A program made the position numbers and the translations under genes. From assembly GCF_002453355.1 (NCBI RefSeq), contig NZ_DKGQ01000057.1, positions 31,351 through 95,350 of the forward strand: a DNA stretch of 64,000 nucleotides. The letters are read 5' to 3'. How positions within the stretch are numbered: the stretch's first letter is position 1; every line of letters starts with the position of its first letter. Below are positions 43,296-52,706 of the stretch, in pieces. The DNA comes from Psychrobacter sp. UBA6766. GTDB taxonomy: Bacteria > Pseudomonadota > Gammaproteobacteria > Pseudomonadales > Moraxellaceae. Below the pieces are notes generated by a model. That model had not been told where the DNA came from. It worked only from the letters and a program-made list of their open reading frames with translations, and did not search any database.

Positions 43296-45542
43296 TTAGA
43301 ACGCGGTAGGAATGGTTCCCATGCGTTGACTAATAGGCTGACCACGGCCCAAAAGACTGCTATAAATCGTGGCGTTTTCCATCACGTGCTTGACGTAATT
43401 GCGCGTTTCAGGAAAGGCAATCGACTCGACATACTGGTCCGCTGGAAGTGAGCCATAAACAGGTTGCCAGCGCTTAGCATTGTTGGGACCAGCGTTGTAA
43501 CCCGCCGTTGCCAAAACGGGTTGGCTGTTTAATTTACCAAAGATATCGCCCATATACCACGTACCATAACGAATATTGGTATCACCAGTATTGGCGCGGC
43601 TGGCGCTATACGTCTCGCCTAAGTTCCGCGCAATATATTTTGCCGTATCAGGCATGACTTGCATAAGCCCACTGGCCCCAACATTTGAGCGCGCTGACGC
43701 CACAAAACGACTTTCCTGACGCATAATGCCGTAGGCCCACGCAGGATCGATACCCGCCGACTGACTATGGCGCACGACCGCCGATTGGTGTGGCATCGGA
43801 TGTGATAGAGCCAAGTTATTTACCGTATCAGTATTATCAATGGCATAAATTGCTCGATCGAGCCAACCGATGTCATACGCTTGACGCGCCGCCGCAATAA
43901 TCAAACTATTATCGCGATTGTCACGTGCTTTTTTTACCGCCCAATTCCACTCACGGTTGGCATAGGCGCGGCTGGCATCAGCGTTATATAGAGCAAACGC
44001 CCGTGCAAAGTGCGGGTTTTGCATCACGCGCGCACGGTCAGCGCTACTGACATTTGGCAAATTACTACCACCCAAACGGCTGGCATCGAAACGTTGGCCG
44101 ACTTTATCCTTTGCCATCAATCCATAATAGTCATTACTCTTCGCTAAGTTTTGATACATCTTTTTAGCAGTATTGCGTTTGTTGGCATCGTTTGATTGCT
44201 CATAAGCTCGAGCCAGCCAATATTGCCACTGATTGGTTTTCTGCGTTTCAGCATCCATTTTTGAGATGGCTTCGATCACATCGTCCCAACGACTAAAGCG
44301 AATCGCAGCGATGGCATAATATTCGGCTTCTTCAAAGCTAAAATCATTATCCAAGCTATTACGGAACCAATCGACCGCTTCAACATTAAAGCCATCATCG
44401 GTATTGTGGTTCATACGCTGCACGCCAAGAATGCGATAAGCATAGCGGCGGGTGTCATCATTTAATAACTTCGCTGCGCGCTGATTGTCTTGTTTTACAT
44501 CAAAATCTAGTTGTAGCGCTGCTTCACGGTAGGATTTTTCTGCTAAACGTCCCATGGCATACAAATACAGATATTGATTCATCTGGCTGTTTGGTTCGCG
44601 AGCAAAACGGCTAAAAAATGCTGAGGGATTGAGCTGAATTTCACTTAACGACGAGTAAGGAATCGGCGTTCCCAACTTTGAGGACAAGGCCATAATATCG
44701 CCTGTCTTACCTTTACGCAGCATACGTTTGAGGCGCGATACCCTATCTTGATTGCTAATCAGGGCATTATTATTCATCTCTAGCGCCAATTGATCGCACA
44801 GCGCTGGCTGCTTTTTGGTGGTCAGCCACACATCAGACTTGGCTGCCATCGCACGCATGCTATCGCCGCCGTTATTAAAGCCAAGCGCAACGGCACACTT
44901 CTCACTGTCATCCGCATTGGTAATCAAATTCGCCACTTGCCGAACGGCGGCATAATCATTTGAGCCAGCTTTGGTTTCTGCAAAATCAGCCGCCAGTTTT
45001 TCTGCCATTACCGTATCTGGGTATTGACGAACAAACTGCGATACCGCCGCTGGGCTTTGTGAATTTAGCTCTAAATTCATGCGCCAATAAGTCGGATACA
45101 TGGCAAACAGACCGCCACTCATCGCCTGCTCATAGTTATAAAGCGCATTGACATCACCGCGATCTGCCGCAATTGCCGCCGCCGTAAATGAGCTTGCGCC
45201 ACTATCTGCTTGAAAGCCCGTATTTGACTGATAACTATTATTTGGCTGTGAGCTTGGCGGTTGATAGCTGTCAGGCTGATAGCTCTGGGGTTGGTGGCTT
45301 TGTGGTTGATAGTTATCGGGTTGATAACTCTTTGGTTGATAGTTCCCTTCCGACGGATAACTACTCTCATTTCCCCAAGTGAGCTCGGCATAAGCTACTT
45401 GTGACAACCCTAGCGCTCCCATTGCTGCGGCTACACTCAACACACTGCTTTTTAGCGAGGTTCTTTTAAAAGGATTAGGCATATTATTTTGAAAATTGGC
45501 ATCTTTATCCTTGATACCCTGAGCAACTTGCGGCTTTGTCAT
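43296..45542 (-). CDS. slt: Soluble lytic murein transglycosylase (Slt70 type)
   Basis: Periplasmic enzyme that cleaves murein to 1,6-anhydro muropeptides, later processed by AmpD. 748 aa from ATG 45542, preceded by GAAAGAGAG; the frame extends upstream without support. The signal sequence has its hydrophobic core at about residues 32-51. Residues 67-101 are seven tandem pentapeptides of the (S/N)YQPx type. A long alpha-helical superhelix follows to about 590. The catalytic SLT domain has YGIMRQESRF with catalytic Glu610, SGLMQVMPDTA near 625 and ATAGYNAGPNNAKRW near 680. E. coli Slt70 is 645 aa; the excess is mostly the N-terminal repeat region. Confidence 0.94.
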   Translation of the reverse strand: MTKPQVAQGIKDKDANFQNNMPNPFKRTSLKSSVLSVAAAMGALGLSQVAYAELTWGNESSYPSEGNYQPKSYQPDNYQPQSHQPQSYQPDSYQPPSSQPNNSYQSNTGFQADSGASSFTAAAIAADRGDVNALYNYEQAMSGGLFAMYPTYWRMNLELNSQSPAAVSQFVRQYPDTVMAEKLAADFAETKAGSNDYAAVRQVANLITNADDSEKCAVALGFNNGGDSMRAMAAKSDVWLTTKKQPALCDQLALEMNNNALISNQDRVSRLKRMLRKGKTGDIMALSSKLGTPIPYSSLSEIQLNPSAFFSRFAREPNSQMNQYLYLYAMGRLAEKSYREAALQLDFDVKQDNQRAAKLLNDDTRRYAYRILGVQRMNHNTDDGFNVEAVDWFRNSLDNDFSFEEAEYYAIAAIRFSRWDDVIEAISKMDAETQKTNQWQYWLARAYEQSNDANKRNTAKKMYQNLAKSNDYYGLMAKDKVGQRFDASRLGGSNLPNVSSADRARVMQNPHFARAFALYNADASRAYANREWNWAVKKARDNRDNSLIIAAARQAYDIGWLDRAIYAIDNTDTVNNLALSHPMPHQSAVVRHSQSAGIDPAWAYGIMRQESRFVASARSNVGASGLMQVMPDTAKYIARNLGETYSASRANTGDTNIRYGTWYMGDIFGKLNSQPVLATAGYNAGPNNAKRWQPVYGSLPADQYVESIAFPETRNYVKHVMENATIYSSLLGRGQPISQRMGTIPTAF
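45240..45344 (-). repeat. Seven 15-bp tandem repeats encoding YQP pentapeptides in slt
   Basis: Residues 67-101 of Slt read as seven consecutive 5-residue units (NYQPK, SYQPD, NYQPQ, SHQPQ, SYQPD, SYQPP, SSQPN). In DNA this is a degenerate 15-bp tandem array within the gene. It forms a Gln/Pro/Tyr/Ser linker between the signal peptide and the enzyme. Confidence 0.85.
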
Positions 45543-45959
45543 ACGGACTCTCTTTCTAATAGGTCTAAATATTTGGCTAAATAAACAGTTTAAGTTTAAG
45601 TTTGAAATGGTATTTTTCATCCTGCTTAAAACGCTCACTTAAACAATAGTACGGATATGGTCATCTGCATCATACTATACTCGTTGCACATTCAACCATC
45701 AGCTTTACTTTTCGTTAATAAATTGGATAGCCATGCGTAACACAAAGGTGATATGGCGCTTTTACTAGACTTAATTGTGCTAAAGGCTCTTATTTGAATA
45801 ATAGAAATAGATAAGCAATTGATACTATTATAAATAATCAAATGGCGTCAACAGCGTAAGCCCACGCTAACTTTTCACATTGGTGTCAGATTATGATAAA
45901 ATACGCCACCGGTTAATCGCCTACCTCGCTATATTTTTAGTCAATCATGGACTTCGCTT
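45543..45959. other. Divergent promoter region slt / miaB
   Basis: 417 bp of AT-rich sequence between divergent genes. A plausible miaB promoter is at the right end. No RNA gene or coding frame is visible in the remainder. Confidence 0.5.
45875..45903 (+). promoter_or_regulatory. Candidate miaB promoter
   Basis: TTCACA (45875-45880), a 17-bp spacer and TAAAAT (45898-45903), 57 bp before the miaB start. Confidence 0.5.
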
Positions 45960-47474
45960 ATGAGTGTTACTGTATTTAATCCCCGCATCGATGACGCTGC
46001 TGTTGAGACAAGGGTTACTGCGCCTGCCGTTACGGCACTCGAAGCGTCAAACTCTGTTCAAGCATCTACCGCTCAAACGCCAGTCAGTGTCAATGGCAAT
46101 AACACGCCAAAAAAAGTCTTTGTTACCACTCAGGGCTGTCAGATGAACGTCTATGATTCTGGCAAAATGCTTGATGTATTGGGTGATTCACACGGTATGG
46201 AAGTCACTCACAATATCGACGAAGCCGATGTGCTATTAATGAATACCTGCTCGATTCGCGAAAAAGCGCAGGAAAAGGTGTTTTCAGAATTGGGTCGCTG
46301 GCGCAAACTCAAAGAAAAGCGCCCTGACTTGGTTATCGGTGTTGGCGGCTGCGTGGCCTCGCAAGAAGGCGATAATATCCAAAAACGTGCGCCTTATGTC
46401 GATATGGTTTTTGGTCCACAAACCTTGCATCGCCTGCCAGAGCTTTATGACCAGTCGCATGAGCAGCGCTCTATCTCGCCTAAAAACCGTATTGGTACGG
46501 TGGATGTTTCCTTCCCCAGTATCGAAAAGTTTGATTTTTTACCAGAACCACGTGTTGAAGGCTATAAAGCCTTTGTCTCCATCATGGAAGGCTGCTCAAA
46601 ATATTGCTCGTTTTGCGTCGTGCCCTATACTCGCGGGGAAGAATTATCGCGCCCGCTCGATGATGTCTTGGCAGAGATTGATAGCCTCGCCGCCCAAGGT
46701 GTTCGCGAAATCAACCTTCTCGGTCAAAATGTCAATGGCTATCGTGGCGAAAAAGACGACGGCAGTATTTGCCGTTTCGCCGAGCTCTTGCATTATGTGT
46801 CACACGTCGATGGCGTCGAGCGTATTCGCTATACCACCAGTCATCCGCTAGAGTTCACCGATGACATTATTGATGCTTATGCCAAGTTGCCAGAGCTGGT
46901 ATCACACTTACATTTGCCTGTCCAAAGCGGCTCAAATGCTATCTTAGCGGCGATGAAACGCAACCATACCATCGATGTTTATATTAATCAGATTAATAAG
47001 CTCAAAGCCATTCGCCCTGATATTCATTTATCGAGTGATTTTATCATTGGCTTCCCTGGCGAGACTGATGAGGACTTCCAAGATACCTTAAACTTGGCAA
47101 AAGAATTAAACTTTGATCACTCTTATAGCTTTATCTACTCTAAGCGTCCGGGCACCCCGGCGGCAGAATTGCCTGACGATGTAAGCTTCGCAACCAAAAA
47201 AGCACGATTAGCAGAGTTCCAACAAGTGATTATCGACTCAACCCTTGCCAAAACCCATGAAATGGTTGGCACCACCACCCGCGTCTTGGTCGAGCAAATG
47301 GCCAATCGTCATCCCGATTGCTTAATCGGTACTGCGGATAATACTCGTACGGTGATGTTTCCTTTTGACGTTGATAAAATGGATGAGCTACTCGGTAAAA
47401 TCGTCAGCGTACGTGTGACTGATTTTGTCAGTCCGCATATGGTAAAAGGCGAGCTGGTTGAAGTATTGGCTTAA
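45960..47474 (+). CDS. miaB: tRNA-2-methylthio-N6-dimethylallyladenosine synthase
   Basis: Radical-SAM methylthiotransferase that adds the methylthio group to i6A37 of tRNAs, 504 aa. The first about 48 residues are a variable extension. The UPF0004 domain begins VFVTTQGCQMNVYDS and provides three cluster Cys (the GCQMN, MNTCSIREKAQEK and GVGGCVASQ regions). The radical-SAM motif CSKYCSFCVVPYTRG near residue 215 supplies the 4Fe-4S ligands, with SGSNAILAAMKRNHT later. The C-terminal TRAM domain includes LVEQ..RHPDCLIGTADNTRTVMF. Complete and normal. In many gammaproteobacteria miaB is followed by ybeZ (phoH-like); that gene is not here. Confidence 0.97.
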   Translation: MSVTVFNPRIDDAAVETRVTAPAVTALEASNSVQASTAQTPVSVNGNNTPKKVFVTTQGCQMNVYDSGKMLDVLGDSHGMEVTHNIDEADVLLMNTCSIREKAQEKVFSELGRWRKLKEKRPDLVIGVGGCVASQEGDNIQKRAPYVDMVFGPQTLHRLPELYDQSHEQRSISPKNRIGTVDVSFPSIEKFDFLPEPRVEGYKAFVSIMEGCSKYCSFCVVPYTRGEELSRPLDDVLAEIDSLAAQGVREINLLGQNVNGYRGEKDDGSICRFAELLHYVSHVDGVERIRYTTSHPLEFTDDIIDAYAKLPELVSHLHLPVQSGSNAILAAMKRNHTIDVYINQINKLKAIRPDIHLSSDFIIGFPGETDEDFQDTLNLAKELNFDHSYSFIYSKRPGTPAAELPDDVSFATKKARLAEFQQVIIDSTLAKTHEMVGTTTRVLVEQMANRHPDCLIGTADNTRTVMFPFDVDKMDELLGKIVSVRVTDFVSPHMVKGELVEVLA

Positions 47475-47500
47475 CCCTTTAGAAAAAACTGTATAAATAA

Positions 47501-47538
47501 AAAAGCCGCTCTTTATTTAAGTAGGGAGCGGCTTTTTT
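47501..47538. terminator. Terminator between miaB and the small gene at 47566
   Basis: GCCGCTC (47505-47511) and GAGCGGC (47526-47532) form a 7-bp stem flanked by A6 and T6, so active in both directions. Confidence 0.8.
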
Positions 47539-47565
47539 GTGCGTGAATGTTAAAATTTATTGTCT

Positions 47566-47802
47566 TTACTGCGATAACCAATCGGTCTTCCGCAATTGCT
47601 GCTTGGTTTCGCGTCGGCGTTTTTTGCGCACGATATCAATATCTTCTTTTTCATGAATACCGCCTTTTTTGAGCAGTGGATTTAGCGCCAGATAATTTCG
47701 CGGTTTTATAGCACCAAGTAAGTTTTGATTGGCTGTGGTACCTCGCTGTTCCAGCTGCTGTTCAATCTGCTTGGCCTTTTTTAAGGTTTGTTTTAAGCTC
47801 AT
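47566..47802 (-). CDS. Small basic protein adjacent to rtcB
   Basis: 78 aa, very basic, from the ATG at 47802 with AGGTAA in front; it lies 48 bp downstream of rtcB on the same strand and is probably co-transcribed. It starts with a heptad-like helix (SLKQTLKKAKQIEQQLEQRG), then a short Pro-containing loop (GAIKPRNYLALNPLLKKGGIHEKED) and a C-terminal KKRRRETKQQLRKTDW segment. The PLLKKGG element followed by a Lys/Arg-rich helix looks familiar from small uncharacterised proteobacterial proteins, but I could not name the family. An RNA-binding role is inference from charge and context. Confidence 0.65.
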   Translation of the reverse strand: MSLKQTLKKAKQIEQQLEQRGTTANQNLLGAIKPRNYLALNPLLKKGGIHEKEDIDIVRKKRRRETKQQLRKTDWLSQ

Positions 47803-47850
47803 ATTGTTACCTATATTTTTAATATCTCTAAATCTGTTTTGCAAAACCAA

Positions 47851-49065
47851 CTAACCCTTAATGCACATGACCTGTTTCAGCGTATGCACCACTTCAACTA
47901 AGTCGGTTTGGTTGGCCATCACTTCATCGATGTCTTTATAAGCGCCAGGTATCTCGTCGATGACGCCTTTGTCCTTACGGCACTCAACACCTTCGGTTTG
48001 CGCTTTTAGCTCATCAATGGTAAATGCCCGTATGGCTTTGCCTCGGCTCATTTGTCGCCCTGCGCCATGCGAGCACGAGCAAAACGATTCATCATTGCCA
48101 AGACCTCGGACGATAAAGGATTTTGCGCCCATAGAACCGGGAATAATCCCCAGCTCACCTTGGTAGGCACTGATAGCGCCTTTACGCGTGACATAGACTT
48201 GCTCACCAAAATGCATCTCTTCGTTGACGTAGTTATGATGGCAATTGATGGCTTCTTTGGTAAGCTGAAAACGTGGCAACCCCGCTTGTGATGACTGCAT
48301 GGCTTTAATGACCAAACGCATCATCTCACGGCGGTTTTCTAGCGCATAATCCTGCGCCCAGTCCACCGCCTCAACATAATCAGCAAAACTATCAGAGCCT
48401 TCAGCAAAGTAAGACAAATCCCGATCTGGCACATGACCAAAGCGCGATTGACGCTCTTTTTTGGCAAGATTAATAAAGTACTGACCGATACAGTTGCCAA
48501 TACCGCGACTGCCAGAATGCAGCATGACCCAGACATCATTGTTTTCATCCAAGCACAGCTCAATGAAATGATTGCCACCCCCCAATGTACCAAGTTGCTT
48601 TGCCCACGCGCGCTCAAAGCCTTTGAGCATCTTGAGTAAACCTGGATGCTTATCAGTAATCGGTTTTAGGCGTTTACCTAACGGATCAAGCGTTGAGTTT
48701 TTGGCTTGGATTTGTTTGTGCATATTAAAGCCAACTGGCACTTGCTGCTCGACTACTGAGCGCAATGCCCTTAAGCTATCAGGTAAATCGCTTGCCGTCA
48801 GAGATAGACGCACCGCGTTCATACCGCAGCCAATATCAACACCGACCGCAGCCGGAATGATGGCGGATTTGGTCGGAATCACACTCCCAACGGTAGCGCC
48901 TTTGCCAACGTGTACATCAGGCATCACCGCGATATGCGAATGTACAAACTCCAGCTGAGCCAAATTGCGTAATTGCTGCATCGCCTCTTGTTCAATATCT
49001 GATGTATAAATCTTGACCGGTACGCCAGATTTACGATTTTCATTTAATACTAATTGAATGCTCAT
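47851..49065 (-). CDS. rtcB: RNA-splicing ligase RtcB
   Basis: GTP-dependent RNA ligase that joins 2',3'-cyclic phosphate and 5'-OH ends, 404 aa (short form typical of bacteria). Metal-ligand motifs follow the family order: GVDIGCGMNAVRL near residue 74, GTLGGGNHFIELCLDE near 160, VMLHSGSRGIGN near 180, NCHHNYVNEE near 265, and the guanylylated His in CSCSHGAGRQMSR near 330, with a final VEVVHTLKQVMCIKG. All expected His/Cys/Asp metal ligands appear present. In many bacteria rtcB is paired with rtcA and the regulator rtcR; neither is seen here. Confidence 0.96.
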   Translation of the reverse strand: MSIQLVLNENRKSGVPVKIYTSDIEQEAMQQLRNLAQLEFVHSHIAVMPDVHVGKGATVGSVIPTKSAIIPAAVGVDIGCGMNAVRLSLTASDLPDSLRALRSVVEQQVPVGFNMHKQIQAKNSTLDPLGKRLKPITDKHPGLLKMLKGFERAWAKQLGTLGGGNHFIELCLDENNDVWVMLHSGSRGIGNCIGQYFINLAKKERQSRFGHVPDRDLSYFAEGSDSFADYVEAVDWAQDYALENRREMMRLVIKAMQSSQAGLPRFQLTKEAINCHHNYVNEEMHFGEQVYVTRKGAISAYQGELGIIPGSMGAKSFIVRGLGNDESFCSCSHGAGRQMSRGKAIRAFTIDELKAQTEGVECRKDKGVIDEIPGAYKDIDEVMANQTDLVEVVHTLKQVMCIKG

Positions 49066-49860
49066 AATGTATTATTTCCATTTTATTATTTTAATTACCA
49101 TACAAAATATATTTTAATCTACCTATTTCTTTAACTTTATAATTTACTTATTGATTACCATTAAGTAAAACACTCAATAAGTCATTTTTTATAAAAAATA
49201 GACAATAAAATACTGTTTCTTTATTAATTAAAAAATCAATAAAAATGTATGATTAATTTATGATGGACGTTTTAAAAAGAAGTTTTACGCTACCAAAATA
49301 TTCAGCTTAAAAATAGCCAGCTTAGATAGCCCACATATAAATAGTTATTTACTAAATAATAGCGTGAGCTTAGCGAGAATATTGATGATAATAGTAAGGT
49401 AAAATTTTGAATAAACAGCTAACAGCAAACGCGAAAATGCCGAGCACGATTACGAGCTATATTGACATAGCGTACTTAGAAGAGGGATAGAGTGAGTAGA
49501 TACAGAGGGCTATGCGTTGATATCAATAAACAAGATATCACTCATAGCTTATATATAAATTCAGCCAAACCTCTTCGAAGTCGTCATTGCTGTCATGCAA
49601 TTTATACGTTCAATCTTTGAAAACGTCTTAATGTTTAAATAGGACACGATGATTCCTCCGTAGGTTGTGGCCAATGTCAGAGCGACAATAGCAGATTAAT
49701 TAGGATGATATAGCACCTATGAAAGATAAGCGCTATAAATCAATGGGATAATAATAACGATTTAAAAAATAAAGTCAATAATTAATTTAATTATATAAAA
49801 ATTTTCTAGAAAACGTATCGCTTATTAAAAAATCACGTTAAATATAAACCTGATTAATTC
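49066..49860. other. 795-bp AT-rich region upstream of rtcB
   Basis: No gene is supported. The part nearest rtcB (49066-49270) is extremely AT-rich and probably holds the rtcB promoter. Two perfect short palindromes (such as TTGATATCAA near 49517) and one tiny minus-strand open frame with a strong ribosome binding site (see findings) are the only features. It may be a decayed region or hold an unrecognised RNA. Confidence 0.45.
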
Positions 49861-50589
49861 CTAAGCCAAAAAACCATTTAACACCTCAGCCAATAATGCC
49901 GCGGCAATTAAAATAAATATAACCCCGCAGCTACGATTAAGCCATGCCAAACGCTCACCAACATCGAGCCAACCCGCCAACTTTTTACCGCCAATGGTAT
50001 AAATCAGTTGCCAAATCGTCTCGCTCAAAAACAGCCCACAAGTCAGCATAATATACTGCGGCCATAACGGCGCGCTAAAATTGATAAATTTGGGGAAAAA
50101 GGCGGCAAAAAACAATATCGCTTTTGGGTTGGACAGTGATACCCACATGCCCGTTCGAAACAATAACCAATCGCTAGGCGGCGTTTTGACAGCAGCGCTC
50201 GAAAGCGAGCGTGGCATAGGCTTATCTGCCATTTCTGTAGTCGCAGTCAGCTCTTTATGAACTTCTGTACTCAGCTCGCTGGCATCACTCATCAAGCTGC
50301 TACTGGCACTATCGCGCCACGATGCAACACCCAAATAAATAAGGTAAATCGCACCAACGGTTTTAATCACTGTCAATAACCATGGTGATTGACGGCTGAT
50401 AACATCAAGTCCAAGTAGCGTTGACAGCAGCAAAATAAACAACCCAAGGCTTAAACCTGCTAGCGTCCACAAGGTACGCTTGACGCCGTAATTAAGGCCG
50501 TACTGAAAGGCCAGTAGCATGTTTGGACCAGGGGTCGCTGAGATAAAAAACGTACTTGCAAAAAATACCGCAAACAGATGCCAAGACAT
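49861..50589 (-). CDS. LysE/RhtB family amino-acid exporter
   Basis: 242 aa, six predicted membrane segments, with start at the ATG at 50589 (TTG one codon upstream is also open). The signature FFISATPGPNMLLAFQYGLNYGVKRTLWTLAGLSLG at residues 14-50 is typical of LysE/RhtB exporters, and MWVSLSNPKAILFFAAFFPKF near 148 gives the second conserved stretch. A Ser/Thr/Glu-rich insertion of about 40 residues (about 93-132) lies in the loop after TM3, longer than usual. Likely exports an amino acid or derivative; which one cannot be told. It is alone between rtcB and argE. Confidence 0.85.
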   Translation of the reverse strand: MSWHLFAVFFASTFFISATPGPNMLLAFQYGLNYGVKRTLWTLAGLSLGLFILLLSTLLGLDVISRQSPWLLTVIKTVGAIYLIYLGVASWRDSASSSLMSDASELSTEVHKELTATTEMADKPMPRSLSSAAVKTPPSDWLLFRTGMWVSLSNPKAILFFAAFFPKFINFSAPLWPQYIMLTCGLFLSETIWQLIYTIGGKKLAGWLDVGERLAWLNRSCGVIFILIAAALLAEVLNGFLA

Positions 50590-50661
50590 CAACGAACCCC
50601 TACTTTTTTATAAAAATTTAAATAATGCGTGCACCATGTTGAAAAGCATACGCCATGTTGA

Positions 50662-50691
50662 AAAAATAAACACCGCCATAAAGACGGTGTA
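50662..50691 (-). terminator. Terminator after argE
   Basis: CACCG (50671-50675) and CGGTG (50685-50689) form a short GC stem with outer A/T extension, followed on the minus strand by TTTATTTTTT. About 45 bp past the argE stop. Confidence 0.7.
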
Positions 50692-50738
50692 TGTCATGCG
50701 CATCTATATTGCAATAGAATTGCTTGTTGACTATTTTA

Positions 50739-51989
50739 TCAATTAATGGCACAGCTGTTTAGCAGCTTTTGTAAAAACTCATCACAACGTGCCATTTCAC
50801 TTAGCGCGACATATTCATCGGCTTTATGCGCCTGCTCAATACTACCAGGACCGCAAATAATCGTTGGGATGCCGCTATTGGTAAACTGCCCGCCTTCGGT
50901 GGCATAAGCGACTTTATGGCGTTTATCGTCGCCCGTTAGTGCCGCTATTAACGCTTGTAGCTCAGCGCTGTCGTTATCGGTCATCGCTGGTACACTTTCT
51001 TCTTGTAGCAGCTCAATGCCGGTATCGGCAGCGCGTGCTTGCATTTGTGCGTTTAGCTCTGCAACTTTTGCCGCAATTGGTGCGAGGATATCGTCTTGCG
51101 TCATATGCGGTAGATTACGATAATCAAAGGTAAATTCACACAGATTAGGGACGATATTGGTCGCGGTGCCGCCTTGTATGGTGCCAACAGACAATGTCGA
51201 ATAAGGCACATCAAACATGGCGTCGTTATCGTCGCGCTGGCTGATTTCTTCTGCTAAAGTATCAACATAACCAATCAAACGACTGGCATAGCTAATAGCG
51301 TTAACACCTTGAGCAGTCAATGATGAATGCGCGGACTTGCCATGGACGCGGCAACGATAAACCGCGATGCCTTTATGTGCCACCACCATCGCCATATTAG
51401 TCGGCTCGCCAACGATACAGTAATCAGGGGTAATATTACGCGCTTTTAAATCCGCTAATAGTAGCGGTGCGCCCAAGCAGCCCACTTCTTCATCAAACGA
51501 CAATGCCAAATGTAATGGGCGACGCAATTGACCTGCGTTAGATAGCTTTACTGCTTGCGGCAATAGTGTCAACGCACAAGCAATAAAACCTTTCATATCG
51601 CAAGCACCGCGACCGTAAAGCTTATCGCCGCGAATGGTCGCGGTAAACGGCTCAGACGTCCAGTCTTGGCCATCGACAGGCACGACATCGGTATGACCAG
51701 ATAGCACCAGACCTTTATTTACCTCATCAGCATTTTTCCCTGCTGGTACCGTGACAAATAAATTGGCTTTATTTCTCTCTTTATTAAAGGTTAAATCTAC
51801 CGTAAGTCCTAATTGCTCACAGTACGCTTGTACGTCTTCAATCAACGCCAAATTTGAATGGCGACTGACCGTATCAAATGCAATTAATCTTGTCAGCCAA
51901 TCAATACTGTCTTTTGGATAATTGCCAATAGAATAATGAGTATTGGGCGTTTCTCGTTCTGCAACGTTATCGTAATTTTTTAGCGTCAT
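50739..51989 (-). CDS. argE: Acetylornithine deacetylase
   Basis: M20-family metallohydrolase that releases ornithine from N-acetylornithine in arginine synthesis, 416 aa. Zn ligands and catalytic residues are in place: LSGHTDVVPVDGQDW near residue 95, GRGACDMKGFIACAL near 133, the catalytic Glu in LSFDEEVGCLGAP near 165, VGEPTNMAMVVAHKG near 197, and TEGGQFTNSGIPTIICGPG near 367. N-terminal about 25 residues are variable. ArgE is favoured over DapE by the GEPT and C-terminal motifs and length. It is not next to other arg genes here. Confidence 0.9.
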   Translation of the reverse strand: MTLKNYDNVAERETPNTHYSIGNYPKDSIDWLTRLIAFDTVSRHSNLALIEDVQAYCEQLGLTVDLTFNKERNKANLFVTVPAGKNADEVNKGLVLSGHTDVVPVDGQDWTSEPFTATIRGDKLYGRGACDMKGFIACALTLLPQAVKLSNAGQLRRPLHLALSFDEEVGCLGAPLLLADLKARNITPDYCIVGEPTNMAMVVAHKGIAVYRCRVHGKSAHSSLTAQGVNAISYASRLIGYVDTLAEEISQRDDNDAMFDVPYSTLSVGTIQGGTATNIVPNLCEFTFDYRNLPHMTQDDILAPIAAKVAELNAQMQARAADTGIELLQEESVPAMTDNDSAELQALIAALTGDDKRHKVAYATEGGQFTNSGIPTIICGPGSIEQAHKADEYVALSEMARCDEFLQKLLNSCAIN

Positions 51990-52093
51990 AAGACTTCCTT
52001 ATCGTACTAAGATAAAAAGGCACAGCTTTTTTAATAAGCGTAATAATGAAGACACGCCCTAGCCTTTTTAAGCAGATTTTTTATTTAAGTTTT

Positions 52094-52579
52094 TTACTTA
52101 TTTTTTTGAAATGAACGCTGCTGTAGGGCTCTGATTTCTTCATCTAAACCCGCAATCGGACCTTCGACTGGTACATTAGGAGCAACTTCTCGAATACTTA
52201 ATGAATTGATGGGCGATGTCGATGTTACGCCCATCTCATCCATCCACTCGCCTAACTGTTTTGATGAGCTGATATAAACAATACGACCAAGTCCTGCCCA
52301 CGCATGGGCCGCTGAACACATGGCGCAATGCTCACCTGAGGTATAAACCACCGCTTTTGCCCGCGCATCTGCTGTCATATTTTCTGCCGCCCATTTAGCG
52401 ACGGCAATTTCAGGATGGTAAGTCGCATCGACCGAATTGGCACGATTACGATCTTCGCGTAGTACTTGTCCATCAGCATCAACCAACACACTACCAAACG
52501 GCTCATCACCTGCTTCTAAAGCTTCAGTAGCGAGCTCCACGCAGCGGCGCAAATAGATCATCTCATTATCCGTTGTCAT
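52094..52579 (-). CDS. Nucleoside / guanine deaminase-like CDA protein
   Basis: Zinc-dependent deaminase of the cytidine deaminase superfamily, 161 aa from the ATG at 52579 with AAGGAG at 6 nt. DEPFGSVLVDADGQVLRE near 20-37, then the zinc site: TYHPEIAVAKWAA carries the His-x-Glu pair, and GEHCAMCSAAHAWAGLGRIVYI carries the C-x-x-C. The usual Pro before the first Cys is His (EHC instead of PC), which is seen in some guanine and tRNA deaminase relatives. The specific substrate (guanine, adenosine, or a free base analogue) cannot be decided. It stands between argE and the ygfB-like gene. Confidence 0.8.
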   Translation of the reverse strand: MTTDNEMIYLRRCVELATEALEAGDEPFGSVLVDADGQVLREDRNRANSVDATYHPEIAVAKWAAENMTADARAKAVVYTSGEHCAMCSAAHAWAGLGRIVYISSSKQLGEWMDEMGVTSTSPINSLSIREVAPNVPVEGPIAGLDEEIRALQQRSFQKNK

Positions 52580-52706
52580 CACAATCTCCTTTCTATTTTA
52601 TCTAATAGCCAAGCGCAATTTTTCTGACGCTTATTTTATGACACTCTTTTTATGACGCCCAGCTATCGATCCTACTTATCCTACCATATTACTTATGAGG
52701 ACTTAT

